Positions 8,178 through 17,930 of a stretch of DNA of 64,000 nt are shown in pieces (within the stretch, counting starts at the first letter, position 1; the number at the start of each line of letters is the position of its first letter). The position numbers and the translations under genes were made by a program. The notes beneath the pieces are model-generated. The model did no database searches. It saw only the letters and a list, made by a program, of their open reading frames with translations, and was not told where the DNA came from. Source of the DNA: Novosphingobium sp. G106 (GTDB lineage: Bacteria > Pseudomonadota > Alphaproteobacteria > Sphingomonadales > Sphingomonadaceae). The stretch lies in NCBI RefSeq assembly GCF_019075875.1, contig NZ_JAHOOZ010000001.1:1054001-1118000 (forward strand), written 5' to 3'.

Positions 8178-8687
8178 ATGGAACGGATCAAGACGGCAGC
8201 GCCCGCTGCCGAACGGGGGCTGCTGTGCGTATCGCTGGTGGCAATCGCGGCGCTGGCCGCCGGCCTCGCCCTATCGAACCCGGCGCATGCCGCTGGCTCG
8301 GTGATGGGGGCCGAGAAGCTGCGCCGCCTCGACATCATGCTGATGGTGACGGGCCTGCGCTGCCGCACGACGGCCGACAACTTCACCGCCGACTACGGCC
8401 GGTTCTCCTCGAGCCAGCTGCGCGAGTTGAACCAGGCCAACGACGAGCTGAAGGCCGACATGGCCCGCCGCTATGGCGCTGCCGGTGCCCAGCGCGCGCT
8501 CGACCGGCTGAGCACGACGATGGCCAACACCTATGGCCAGGGCCATCCCTGGCTGAGCTGCGCCCAGCTGAAGACCGTGGCGCAGAACCTTTCCACGGTG
8601 CGCGGCCGCGCGACGCTTGAGGAAGCGGCCGACCAGCTGCTGTCGAGCTACAGCCCGCAGCAGTTCGCCCTGGCGACGCGTCGCTGA
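8178..8687 (+). CDS. Secreted hypothetical protein
   Basis: The 169-residue product starts with a long signal peptide or anchor (hydrophobic core LLCVSLVAIAALAAGLAL, likely cleavage after AHA at about residue 38). The mature part has two Cys (GLRCRTTADN and WLSCAQLKT) that could form a disulfide, and a helical C-terminus. I recognise no named domain. It sits directly upstream of ahcY but is separated from it by two hairpins, so it is probably transcribed alone. CtrA-like boxes lie about 80-125 nt upstream of the start. Confidence 0.7.
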   Translation: MERIKTAAPAAERGLLCVSLVAIAALAAGLALSNPAHAAGSVMGAEKLRRLDIMLMVTGLRCRTTADNFTADYGRFSSSQLRELNQANDELKADMARRYGAAGAQRALDRLSTTMANTYGQGHPWLSCAQLKTVAQNLSTVRGRATLEEAADQLLSSYSPQQFALATRR

Positions 8688-8698
8688 GACTGAACAGG

Positions 8699-8727
8699 AA
8701 GCGCGGATAAGGGGGTTATCCGCGCTT
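8699..8727. terminator. 12-bp hairpin after the secreted-protein gene
   Basis: AAGCGCGGATAA and its exact complement flank a GGGGG loop 11 nt after the stop codon. No T tract follows, so it may be a transcript-end stabiliser or the first of a tandem terminator with the hairpin at 8760. Confidence 0.5.
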
Positions 8728-8759
8728 CGCCCGCTTCCCGGCCGACTACCGGGGAGAGC

Positions 8760-8787
8760 AAGGGCGGCCCCTGACCGGGCCGCCCTT
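8760..8787 (+). terminator. Intrinsic terminator upstream of ahcY
   Basis: An 11-bp stem (AAGGGCGGCCC against GGGCCGCCCTT) with a 6-nt loop is followed by CTTCGTTG. It fits a rho-independent terminator that separates the secreted-protein gene from the ahcY leader. Confidence 0.7.
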
Positions 8788-8890
8788 CTTCGTTGCGCGA
8801 TGCCTGCGAGAAGTCCCTGGAAGGCATATAAAGGAATCTTTATATTTGCCACGTAGCGCCGCTTTGAGTTAAGGGCGCAGCATTCTAGCG

Positions 8891-8924
8891 TCGCCTGTCC
8901 TTGTATTCGGCAAGGACCGTGCGA
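8891..8924 (+). promoter_or_regulatory. Hairpin in the ahcY 5' leader
   Basis: A 7-bp stem GTCCTTG/CAAGGAC with a 7-nt loop is extended by TCGC/GCGA across a small internal loop, ending 24 nt before the ahcY start codon. It does not show the known SAH-riboswitch core, so no ligand is claimed; it may be a leader structure that affects translation. Confidence 0.35.
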
Positions 8925-8948
8925 GCGTCCAGCAGGAGTGAAATTACC

Positions 8949-10367
8949 GTGGCAACCCTCGCCGAAGCCCGCAACGACTACGTCATCGCCGACATCGGCC
9001 TCGCCGATTTCGGCCGGGCGGAGATCAACATCGCCGAGACCGAGATGCCCGGCCTGATGGCGCTGCGCAGTGAATTTGGCCCGTCGCAGCCGCTCAAGGG
9101 CGCGCGCATCACCGGCTCGCTGCACATGACGATCCAGACCGCCGTCCTGATCGAGACGCTGACCGCGCTTGGGGCCGACGTGCGCTGGGCCACCTGCAAC
9201 ATCTTCTCGACCCAGGACCACGCCGCCGCCGCGATCGCCGCTTCGGGCGTGCCGGTCTTCGCGATCAAGGGTGAGAGCCTGGCCGAATATTGGGACTATG
9301 TCGGCGACATCTTCAACTGGGGTGCCGACACGGACGGCACCACCGCCAACATCATCCTCGACGACGGCGGCGACGCGACGATGTTCGCGTTGTGGGGCGC
9401 CAAGCTCGAAGCCGGCCACACGCTGGGCGAGCCCGAGAACGAAGAGGAAATCGAGTTCCAGCGCGCGCTGAAGGCCTTCGTCGCCAAGTATCCGGGCTAC
9501 CTGACCGAGACGGTCAAGAACCTGAAGGGCGTTTCGGAAGAGACCACCACGGGCGTCCACCGCCTCTACGAGATCGCCAAGAAGGGCGAACTGCCGTTCC
9601 CCGCGATCAACGTCAACGACTCGGTCACCAAGTCGAAGTTCGACAACCTCTATGGCTGCAAGGAATCGCTGGTCGATGCGATCCGCCGCGCCACCGACGT
9701 GATGCTCGCCGGGAAGGTCGCTTGCGTCGCCGGCTTCGGCGATGTCGGCAAGGGCAGCGCGCAGTCGCTGCGTAACGGCGGCGCTCGCGTGATGGTCACC
9801 GAAGTCGATCCGATCTGCGCGCTGCAGGCGGCGATGGAAGGCTTCGAGGTCGTGACGATGGACGAGGCGGTGACCCGCGCCGACATCTTCGTAACAGCGA
9901 CCGGCAATGCCGATGTCATCACTGCCGATCACATGGCGGCGATGAAGCCGATGTCGATCGTCTGCAACATTGGCCATTTCGATAGCGAGATCCAGATCGC
10001 GGCCCTGTCGAACTATGCCTGGAGCGAAGTGAAGCCGGGCACCGACCTGGTGAAGTTCCCCGACGGCAAGCAGATCATCATTCTCGCCAAGGGCCGCCTG
10101 GTGAACCTGGGCTGCGCGACGGGCCACCCGTCGTTCGTGATGTCGGCCTCGTTCACCAACCAGACGCTGGCCCAGATCGAGCTCTGGACCAAGGGCGAGA
10201 ACTACAAGAACCAGGTCTATGTCCTGCCCAAGCACCTCGACGAGAAGGTCGCGGCGCTGCATCTCGAGAAGCTGGGCGTCAAGCTCACCACGCTGACCAA
10301 GAAGCAGGCGGACTATATCGGCGTTTCGGCCGAAGGTCCGTTCAAGCCGGATCACTACCGCTACTGA
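8949..10367 (+). CDS. ahcY: S-adenosylhomocysteine hydrolase
   Basis: The enzyme splits S-adenosylhomocysteine to adenosine and homocysteine, keeping methyltransferases from product inhibition. It has 472 residues, the usual length for the bacterial form with the extra internal segment. Visible signatures are the substrate region [11 protein letters not shown], the NAD-binding loop [14 protein letters not shown] near residue 263, the CNIGHFD segment and the C-terminal KPDHYRY that reaches the neighbouring subunit. The start is a GTG with AGGAG about 10 nt upstream; a longer frame from TTG at 8901 would cut into the leader hairpin and is less likely. Confidence 0.97.
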   Translation: MATLAEARNDYVIADIGLADFGRAEINIAETEMPGLMALRSEFGPSQPLKGARITGSLHMTIQTAVLIETLTALGADVRWATCNIFSTQDHAAAAIAASGVPVFAIKGESLAEYWDYVGDIFNWGADTDGTTANIILDDGGDATMFALWGAKLEAGHTLGEPENEEEIEFQRALKAFVAKYPGYLTETVKNLKGVSEETTTGVHRLYEIAKKGELPFPAINVNDSVTKSKFDNLYGCKESLVDAIRRATDVMLAGKVACVAGFGDVGKGSAQSLRNGGARVMVTEVDPICALQAAMEGFEVVTMDEAVTRADIFVTATGNADVITADHMAAMKPMSIVCNIGHFDSEIQIAALSNYAWSEVKPGTDLVKFPDGKQIIILAKGRLVNLGCATGHPSFVMSASFTNQTLAQIELWTKGENYKNQVYVLPKHLDEKVAALHLEKLGVKLTTLTKKQADYIGVSAEGPFKPDHYRY

Positions 10368-10373
10368 TCGGAA

Positions 10374-10402
10374 CGCCGTCCCGGGCTCGGCTCGGGACGG
10401 CG
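10374..10402. terminator. Hairpin after ahcY
   Basis: A 10-bp stem, CGCCGTCCCG against CGGGACGGCG, starts 6 nt after the ahcY stop. It lacks a T tract, so termination would be weak or factor-assisted. Confidence 0.45.
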
Positions 10403-10467
10403 CTATCCCCGCGCCTTGCAGGGCGCTGCACTTGTAATCCATCCCGCCCGCTCATACCCAAGGCGCG

Positions 10468-12821
10468 ATGATCCTCAGCCAGACCGCGCTTGTCCTCATC
10501 GGAATGCTGCTGGCAGCCTGGACGCTTGCGGCGGGCTGGGCGATCGTGATGGCGCGGGTACGCCAGCAACGCGCCGAGACCGGCCAGCGCGCCAGCCGGC
10601 GCCTCTCCCGAATGATCGACAGATCGCCGGCGCTGCCGCTGCTCGTGCGTGCCGACGGGCGGATCGAAGCGCCGCAGCGCCTGGCCAACTGGCTTGGCCT
10701 CGAAAGCGTCCCCCAGTTCCTCACCGAGCTCGATTCAGGCGATAAGGGCCTCACTGCCGAGCAACTCGCCGAGCTGACCGCCGAGGTCCGCCGCACGCAG
10801 AAGACCGCCGCTCCCTTCCGCATGGTGGCGACGCCGCGCGGCTCGCGGCGCAGCCTCGCACTGCGCGGGCATCTTGCCGATCCGCATGTCTCGCCCGGCG
10901 GCGCCGCGCTGGTCTGGGTGTTCGACTTCAGCGACAGCGAGAGCGAACTGGTCAAGCTGCGCGCCGAAGCAGCGCGCGCGCGGGGTGACTTCACCGCGCT
11001 GGTCTCGCTGATCGAAGCGGCGCCGATGCCGATGTGGTTCCGCGGCCCCGATGGGCGCCTCCGCCTAGTCAACTCGGCCTATGTCGCGGCCGTCGCTGGG
11101 AAGAACGCCGAAAGCGTGGTCGATGCCGGGACCGAACTGGTCGAGCGCGTCGACGGGCTCACCGCCTCGCAGATTGCGCTCCAGGCGGCGCAGCAGAAGC
11201 TGCCGATCGAGCGCATGGTCCACGTCACGATCGCCGGCCAGCGCCGCGCGCTGCGCGTCAGCGACCTGCCGCTCAGCGACGAGGGCATTGCCGGCTATGC
11301 GGTCGACGTCGAGGACATGGAAGAGCTGGGCCGCGAGTTCAAAGCCTTCCGCGACGCGCAGCGCTCGATGCTCGATCAGCTGTCCGCCGGCGTCGCCCAG
11401 TTCGACGCCAAGCGCCAGCTCACTTTCGCCAACCAGCCGTTCCAGCGCCTGTTCGCGGTGACCCCGGCTGCGGTGCTGAACCCGCCGCCGTTCGAGCGCG
11501 TGCTCGACATGGCGCGCGACGCCGGCCGCGTGCCTGAGACGCGCGATTTCCAGGTCTGGCGGCGCGAGAAGGCCGAGTGGTTCTCCGCCAGCGAAGCCCA
11601 GGAAGAAGCCTGGCCGCTGGCCGATGGTACTCATGTCCGCATCGTTGCCCAGCCGATGCCCGACGGCGGGTTGGTGCTCATTGCCGAGGACCGCACCGAA
11701 CAGCTGCGCCTCTCGGCCGTGCGTGACACCTTGCTGCGTACCCGGACCGCGACGTTCGACAGCCTGTTCGATCGATCGCGGTCTTCGCGCCCGACGGGCG
11801 GATGCAGCTGTGGAACCGGCGCTTTGCTGCAGACTGGGGCCTCGACAGCGATTTCCTCGACACCCATCCGCATATCGAGGAACTGCTCAAACGCATCGCC
11901 GCGCGGCTGATGCGCCCGCCGCAGGCCAAGGGCGTCAGCAATGTCGTCCGCGCCGCGACGCTCGACCGCAAGCAGACCGGCGGGCGCGTGAACCTGGCCG
12001 ACGGCCGCACGCTGGAGTTCGCCGGCGTGCCGCTGCCCGACGGCAACGGCCTGCTGACCGTGCTCGACATCACCGACTCGCAGAAGGCCGAGGAGGCCCT
12101 GCGCGAGCGCAACGCCGCGCTGGTCGAGGCCGACGCGGTGAAGACGCGTTTCCTCGCCAACATGAGCTATGAATTCCGCACGCCGCTGACTTCGATCGGT
12201 GGCTTTGCCGAGCTGCTGCAGGCGGGCCTCGGCGGTGATCTTTCGCCGACCGGGCTGGAATACGTCACCGCTATCCTCACTTCGGTCGAGCGGTTGGGTG
12301 AAGAGATCGAAAGCGTGCTCGATCTGGCGCAGAGCGAAGCGGGCATGCTGCCGCTGATCCGCGAGGAGATGGAGCTCATGCCCTTCATCACCAAGCTGGT
12401 CGAGGAGCGCGAGGTCCGCATCCAGCGCGAGGGGCTGACGCTCGACCTGCGCGGCGACAAGAGCTCGGGCCGGATTTCCGCCGATCCGCGCCGGCTCGGC
12501 CGCGCTATCGGGCACCTGCTCGACAATGCTGTCGCGGCGACGCCCAACGGAGGGCGCATCCTCGTCGAGCTGTCGCGGCGCAAGGTAAAAGGCGGCGACC
12601 TCGCGCGGATCGTCATTTCGGACAACGGGCCCGGCATGGACGCGGCTTCGGTCGCCCGCGCGCTCGAAGGCCTCAAGGTCAGCGCCGACGGCAAGGCGGT
12701 CGAGCGCCGCCAGGGCCTTGGCCTGCCGCTCGCCAACAAGCTGATCGAGGCACACGGCGGTACGCTGGAGCTGCTGTCCGAGCCCGGGCAGGGCACCGCG
12801 GTGATCGTCGAGCTGCCGTGA
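10468..12821 (+). pseudogene. divL: DivL-like PAS sensor pseudo-histidine kinase, broken by one frameshift
   Basis: In the first frame (10468 to about 11770) there is an N-terminal membrane helix and PAS-like domains; the frame then shifts and continues to 12821. Adding one base near 11770-11774 gives a 784-residue protein, close to Caulobacter DivL. The H-box reads FLANMSYEFRTPLTSIGGF, with Tyr (codon 12168-12170, about residue 568) where histidine kinases have the phospho-accepting His. That substitution is the hallmark of DivL, which controls the CckA-CtrA cell-cycle pathway. The ATPase domain is complete: HLLDNAVAATPNGG, DNGPGMD and GLGLPLANKLIEAHGG. The gene overlaps tsaE by 4 bp. The break may be a sequencing error, because DivL is essential in Caulobacter. 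Confidence 0.82.
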
Positions 12822-13267
12822 GGCTGGACTTGCCCGATCTCGCGGCGATGACGCGGCTGGGCGAGGCCATTGCCGCCGTGCTGAAGCCCGGCGATGTTGT
12901 CGCGCTCTCGGGCGGGCTCGGAGCCGGCAAGACGACCTTGGCGCGCGCGATCATCGCGGCTTTGGGGCACGAAGGCGAGATACCTTCGCCCAGCTTCGCC
13001 ATTATCGAGATCTACGATCCGCCCGCGGTGCGGTTGCCGCTGGTCCATGCCGATTTCTACCGCCTGAAACACCCGGCCGAGGCCGAGGAGATCGGCCTCG
13101 ACGACTACCGCCAGGGTGCCGCCCTGCTCGCCGAATGGCCCGAGCATGCCGGCGGTTTCGCCCAAGAGTCCGCCTGCCTCGCGATTGCGCTGGAAGTTGA
13201 GGATGATGGGAGGATTGCGATTGTGGAAGCAGGGGCGGATTGGCTAGGGCGGCTGCCATGTCCGTAA
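12818..13267 (+). CDS. tsaE: tRNA t6A-modification ATPase TsaE
   Basis: TsaE is the ATPase partner of TsaB and TsaD in making threonylcarbamoyladenosine at position 37 of ANN-reading tRNAs. The 149-residue product has the Walker A loop GGLGAGKTTLAR at residues 32-43, then SPSFAIIEIY and HADFYRL, both conserved in the family. The GTG start overlaps the divL stop as GTGA. The end overlaps amgK by 10 nt, so translation is coupled along the block. Confidence 0.93.
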   Translation: MRLDLPDLAAMTRLGEAIAAVLKPGDVVALSGGLGAGKTTLARAIIAALGHEGEIPSPSFAIIEIYDPPAVRLPLVHADFYRLKHPAEAEEIGLDDYRQGAALLAEWPEHAGGFAQESACLAIALEVEDDGRIAIVEAGADWLGRLPCP

Positions 13268-14244
13268 GCTTGCCCGATGGCATCGACACCTTCCTGGAAC
13301 AAGCCGGCTGGAACGGCTGCGCGATCGAGCCGCTGGCCGGCGACGCCTCGTTCCGCCGCTACTTCCGCATCCGCCGCGGCGAAAGCTGCGCGATGCTGAT
13401 GGACGCGCCGCCGCCCAACGAGAATCCCGAGCCCTTCCTGCGCGCCGCCAAGTGGCTGGATGCCAACGGCATGCGCGCGCCGCGGATACTGGCTGAGGAT
13501 GCGCCGCGCGGCCTGGTGCTGCTCGAGGATTTCGGTCTGGACCGGATGCGCGACTACCTCGACGACTCGCCCGCCGATGAGCGCGAAGTCTATCGCACCG
13601 CGGTCGAGGTGCTGGTCGATCTCCACCGCCTGCCGCCGGGGCCGTTCGCCGAATATTCGATGACCGAGTATCTGCGCGAGGTGCAACTGCTGACCGACTG
13701 GTATTGTCCGGCGCAGAACCTTCGGGTCGATGGCCCGGGTTATGTCGCGGCCTGGGACGAGGTACTGAAGCCGCTGCTGCCGCGCCAGTGCCCCGGCGTC
13801 ACGGTGCTGCGCGACTACCACGCCGAGAACATCATGCTGCTCGGCAAACTCGACCAGCAGGGGCTGCTCGATTTCCAGGACGCGCTGATCGGGCACCGCG
13901 CCTATGATCTCGTCTCGCTGCTCCAGGATGCACGGCGCGACGTCTCGCCCGAGCTCGAGGCCGAGATGTTCGACCATTACCTGCAGAAGAGCGGCGAACC
14001 GGCGGAGGACTTCTTCGCCGACTATGCCCGGCTCGGCGCGCAGCGGAACGCGAAGATCGTGGGCATCTTCGTCCGTCTGTGGAAGCGCGACGGCAAGCCG
14101 CGCTATCTCGACATGATCCCGCGCGTCTGGGCGCTGATGGAGCGCGACCTCAGGCATCCTGCGCTGGCGCCGGTCGCGGCCTGGTTCGACGCCAATATTC
14201 CGGCCGAACTTCGCCAAGCCGGCGGTGGGAGCTACGCGCTGTGA
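13258..14244 (+). CDS. amgK: Anomeric MurNAc/GlcNAc kinase AmgK
   Basis: AmgK phosphorylates the anomeric position of MurNAc and GlcNAc released from peptidoglycan, the first step of the MurU recycling bypass. The 328-residue aminoglycoside-phosphotransferase-fold protein has the catalytic loop VLRDYHAENIMLL (about residue 182) and the metal-binding LLDFQDALIGHRAYDL. GDASFRRYFRI is the N-terminal nucleotide-binding strand pair. The partner nucleotidyltransferase gene overlaps the stop, which supports AmgK over a generic phosphotransferase. The ATG at 13258 is preferred over an upstream TTG because AGGG lies about 8 nt before it. Confidence 0.88.
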   Translation: MSVSLPDGIDTFLEQAGWNGCAIEPLAGDASFRRYFRIRRGESCAMLMDAPPPNENPEPFLRAAKWLDANGMRAPRILAEDAPRGLVLLEDFGLDRMRDYLDDSPADEREVYRTAVEVLVDLHRLPPGPFAEYSMTEYLREVQLLTDWYCPAQNLRVDGPGYVAAWDEVLKPLLPRQCPGVTVLRDYHAENIMLLGKLDQQGLLDFQDALIGHRAYDLVSLLQDARRDVSPELEAEMFDHYLQKSGEPAEDFFADYARLGAQRNAKIVGIFVRLWKRDGKPRYLDMIPRVWALMERDLRHPALAPVAAWFDANIPAELRQAGGGSYAL

Positions 14245-14960
14245 AGGACCTCGCCAGCGATACCGCGATGGTCATGGCAGCAGGCCTCGGCAAACGCATG
14301 CGCCCTTTGACCGCGAGCCAGCCCAAGCCGCTGGTCCGGGTCAATGGTAAGGCACTGATCGACTACAGCCTCGATGGCCTGGCCAGTGCCGGCGTCGCCA
14401 ACGCGGTGGTCAACGTCCACTATCTCGGCGACGCGCTCGAGGCGCACCTCGCCGCGCGCAAGAAAGGGCCGGCGACTACCATTTCGGACGAGCGCGACCT
14501 GCTGCTCGAAACCGGCGGCGGCATGGTCAAAGCCGCACCGCTGCTGCCCGATCCGTTCTTCTGCCTGAACAGCGACAATATCTGGCTCGACGGCCCGCAG
14601 AACGTGTTCCGCGAGCTGTCGAACCGCTGGAATCCCGATCAGATGGACGCGCTGCTGCTGGTCGTGCCGCATGCCCGGGCGTTCAACTACCAGGGCAAGG
14701 GCGATTTCCATCTCGATCCGCTGGGCCGCATCACCCGGCGGCGGACTGGCCGGATCGCGCCATTCATCTACACCGGCATCCAGATCGTCTCGAAGCGCCT
14801 GCTGCGCGATGCGCCCGAAGGGCCGTTTTCGACGAACGTGCTCTGGGAGCGGGCGATCGCGGAGGGCCGGCTGTTCGGGCTCTCGCATACCGGGCTGTGT
14901 TGCGAAGTGGGCGACCCTGCGGCTATTGCCCCGACCGAGGCCCTGCTGACCCGTGCCTGA
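14241..14960 (+). CDS. murU: MurNAc-1-phosphate uridylyltransferase MurU
   Basis: MurU turns MurNAc-1-phosphate into UDP-MurNAc, by-passing the fosfomycin-sensitive MurA step. The 239-residue product shows the nucleotidyltransferase signature MVMAAGLGKRMRPLTASQPK followed by PLVRVNGKALIDY, and ETGGGMVKAAPLL plus LNSDNIW for sugar and metal binding. The start is GTG overlapping the amgK stop as GTGA. The amgK-murU pairing is the known recycling cassette of Pseudomonas and many alphaproteobacteria. Confidence 0.9.
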   Translation: MKDLASDTAMVMAAGLGKRMRPLTASQPKPLVRVNGKALIDYSLDGLASAGVANAVVNVHYLGDALEAHLAARKKGPATTISDERDLLLETGGGMVKAAPLLPDPFFCLNSDNIWLDGPQNVFRELSNRWNPDQMDALLLVVPHARAFNYQGKGDFHLDPLGRITRRRTGRIAPFIYTGIQIVSKRLLRDAPEGPFSTNVLWERAIAEGRLFGLSHTGLCCEVGDPAAIAPTEALLTRA

Positions 14961-17930
14961 CAGGCCGGGACCGAACATCTACTCGATCGCCGCGCACCGC
15001 GGTTTCGCCGATGCGCTGGTCGCCGGGCTGATCCCGCGCTACGCCGACGGCGACCTCGGACTGGCGCGGCTGACCTTGCTGCTGCCGAGCCGCCGCGCGG
15101 TGCGGACGGTGACCGAGGCGTTCATTCGCTTGTCCGGTGCAGGGATGCTCTTGCCGCGCATGGCGGTAGTCGGCGATCTCGATCTCGACGAGACGCTGGG
15201 TGCTTTGCTAGATCCGCTCGGTGCCGGCGCCGAGATCGCGCCCGCTGCCGATCCGACGCGGCGCTGGCTGCGGCTGGCGCATTTCCTGACGCTGGTCGAG
15301 GGCGAGAAGGCGGGGAAGGGCGCGGCCTTGCTGCGCCGGGCTTTCGACCTCGGTCGGACGATGGACCGGCTGCTGGTCGAGGGCATCGCGCCGATCGATC
15401 TGATGTCGGAGGAGGTGGTCGGCATCGTCGGCGATCTTGCCGGGCACTGGCAGGACTCGACGCGGACCTTCCTGATGGTCCAGCAGTACTGGCTGGCCGA
15501 GCTGGCGGAGCGCGGCGAGGTCGATGCGGCGACTCGGCGAAACACACTTTTCGACTATGCCGCGGCGCGCTGGCTGGAGAATTCACCGCCGAATCCAATA
15601 GTTGCGGCAGGCGTGACTTCGGCGTCGCCGGCGCTGGCCAGGCTGCTGCGTGTGGTTTCCGAGCTGCCGCGCGGCGCGGTGATCCTGCCCGATCTCGACC
15701 TTTCGCTCGATCCGAGGTCTGGGACGCGCTCGGCAACGCCGGAAAGGCGGCAGATGTTGACGGTAGCCAGTTCGGCCGCAATGACGCCGCAACCCACCTG
15801 CAGTACCACCTGAAACTGCTGCTCAATCGCATGGGCGTGGCGCGAAACGAAGTGCAGCCGTGGCACCGCGCGGGTATGTCCGCGGCCGAACCGGCACGAA
15901 GCCGGGCGATCTCGAACCTGTTCCTGCCGCCAGCTGCCTCGGCGCGCTGGGTGGACCTGCCTGCCGATCAACGCCGGCTGTCGGGCGTGCGCTTGATGGA
16001 AAGCGCGCATCCAGGCGAGGAAGCGCAAGCCATCGCCATCCTGATCCGCGAGGCACTGGAAGTGCCCGAGAAGCGCATCGCGCTGATCACGCCCGATCGC
16101 GGCTTGGCGGGGCGGGTCGTCGCGCAGCTTCAGCGCTGGGGAATCGAGGCCGACGATACCGCCGGCCAGCCGCTGCCGCAGACTGCCGCCGGGCGCCTGC
16201 TACTGCTGCTCGCCGAACTGCTCGCCGAGGACGCGGCGCCGGTGCCGCTGCTGGCGGTGCTGACCCATCCGCTGGTTGCGGCCGAGGCGGATCGTCCGGC
16301 GTGGCTCGAAAATGCGCGCAAGCTCGATCTCCGGCTGCGCGGTCCGCGCCCCGCCTCCGGGCTGGAGCCGCTGCGCGCCATCGCCGAACAGGCGAACCTG
16401 CGCGACTGGTGGGCGGGTGTCGAAACCACTCTGGGACCGCTGTTCACCCTCGTTGGCGAGCTGCCGCTGGCTTTGCAGCTCGAAACACTGGTCGGCGTCG
16501 CCGAGGCCCTCTGCGGCACCCAGCTCTGGGCCCGGCCCGACGGCCGCGCGCTGTCGGCTTTCGTCGAGGAACTGCGCGAGGCGGCGCGGGCCGCGGGCAC
16601 CCTGCTCGATCCGCGCGAGCTCCACGCCGCCCTGCGCGACGCGATGGACCGCACCGCCGTGCGTCCACCCTGGGGCGGGCACCCGCGCGTCGCGGTCTAT
16701 GGCCTGATCGAAGCGCGGATGAGCCGCGCCGACCTCGTCATCTGCGGCGGCCTGACCGAGGGTGTCTGGCCCGCCTCGCCATCGCCCGATGCGCTGCTGC
16801 CGCCGGCCGTGCTGCGCGCGCTTGGCGTGCCTGGCGCCGACTTCCGCATTGGCCTCTCCGCGCACGATCTCGCCGCCGCGCTCGGCGCGCCCGAGGTGGT
16901 GCTGAGCCATGCCCAGCGCGATGAGGGCGCCCCGGTGATCCCTTCGCGCTTCATCCTTCGAGTCAAGGCAATGCTAGGTGATCTTGAGAAAGGACATCAG
17001 GAAGTCGAGGCGGTGCGCCTCGCGCGCCAGATCGACGATGCGCCGCCGGCGCCGCGCTATCCGCGCCCCCAGCCGATGCCCAGCGCCGAGCAGCGCAAGG
17101 TCGAGATCGCCGTCACCGGACTCGACCGGCTGCGCGGCGATCCCTACCAGTTCTACGCCAGCTCGGTCCTGCGGCTGTCCTCGCTCGATCCGCTCGACGC
17201 CGAGCCCTCGGCAGCCTGGAAGGGCACGGCGGTCCACGCGATCCTCGAACGCTGGCACGATGAGGGCGGCGACCTCCTGACGATCGCCGACGAGGAACTC
17301 GACAAGATGAGCGCGCACCCACTGATGCGCACGCTATGGCGGCCGCGGCTGGTGGCGGCGCTTGCCTGGATCGGCGAGGAAATCGCCGAACTGCGCGGCG
17401 AGGGGCGTGATGTCATCGCCAGCGAGCGCAAGGGCGACATGCTGGTCAAAGGCATCCGCATCCACGGCCGCGCCGATCGCATCGACAGGCTGGCCGACGG
17501 CAATCTCGCCGTGGTCGACTACAAGACCGGCCGGCCGCCTTCGGGCGCCATGGTCCAGGAAGGCTTCGCGCTCCAGCTCGGCCTGATCGGCATGATCGCG
17601 GAAGCCGGGGGATTCGAGGGCGTTTCGGGCAAGACCGAGCGGTTCGAATATTGGTCGCTGTCGCGCGATCTCAGGCAGCGCGACGAAATCCGTTTCGGCT
17701 TCCGCGACGAGCCGATCCTCGAAGGCCGCCGCAAGACCGGCCTGCCACGTGAGGAGTTCATCTCGACCACTGCCGGCTATCTCGTCGACGCGATCGACCG
17801 CTGGATCCTCGGCAACGAGCCCTTTACCGCGCGGCTCAACCCCGACATCGGCGGCTACAACGACTACGACCAGCTCATGCGGCTCGACGAGTGGCTGGCG
17901 CAGCTCGGCGGGGAGGGGGACGCGGCATGA
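14953..17930 (+). pseudogene. addB: AddB subunit of the AddAB helicase-nuclease, broken by one frameshift
   Basis: AddB works with AddA to process double-strand breaks for RecA loading. The first frame reads from GTG 14953 to about 15713 and the second from there to 17930. Restoring one G in TCCGAGGTCT (15711-15720) gives DPEVWDALGNAGKAADV and a continuous 992-residue protein of normal length. The C-terminal RecB-type nuclease is clear (DRIDRLADGNLAVVDYKTGR near residue 855). The N-terminal helicase-like domain has no Walker A motif, usual for AddB. It overlaps murU by 8 nt and addA by 4 nt. The single-base loss may be real or an assembly error. Confidence 0.85.

Noticed and set aside
8788..8948. 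SAH riboswitch upstream of ahcY
   Set aside because: The conserved core of known SAH riboswitches was not seen; only a generic hairpin is supported.
11700..11820. Programmed ribosomal frameshift in divL
   Set aside because: No slippery heptamer or downstream pseudoknot is evident, and the window has three other similar indels.
16130..16910. Long antisense frames over addB and other genes
   Set aside because: They are shadows caused by high-GC codon bias; the opposite strand carries the clear family motifs.
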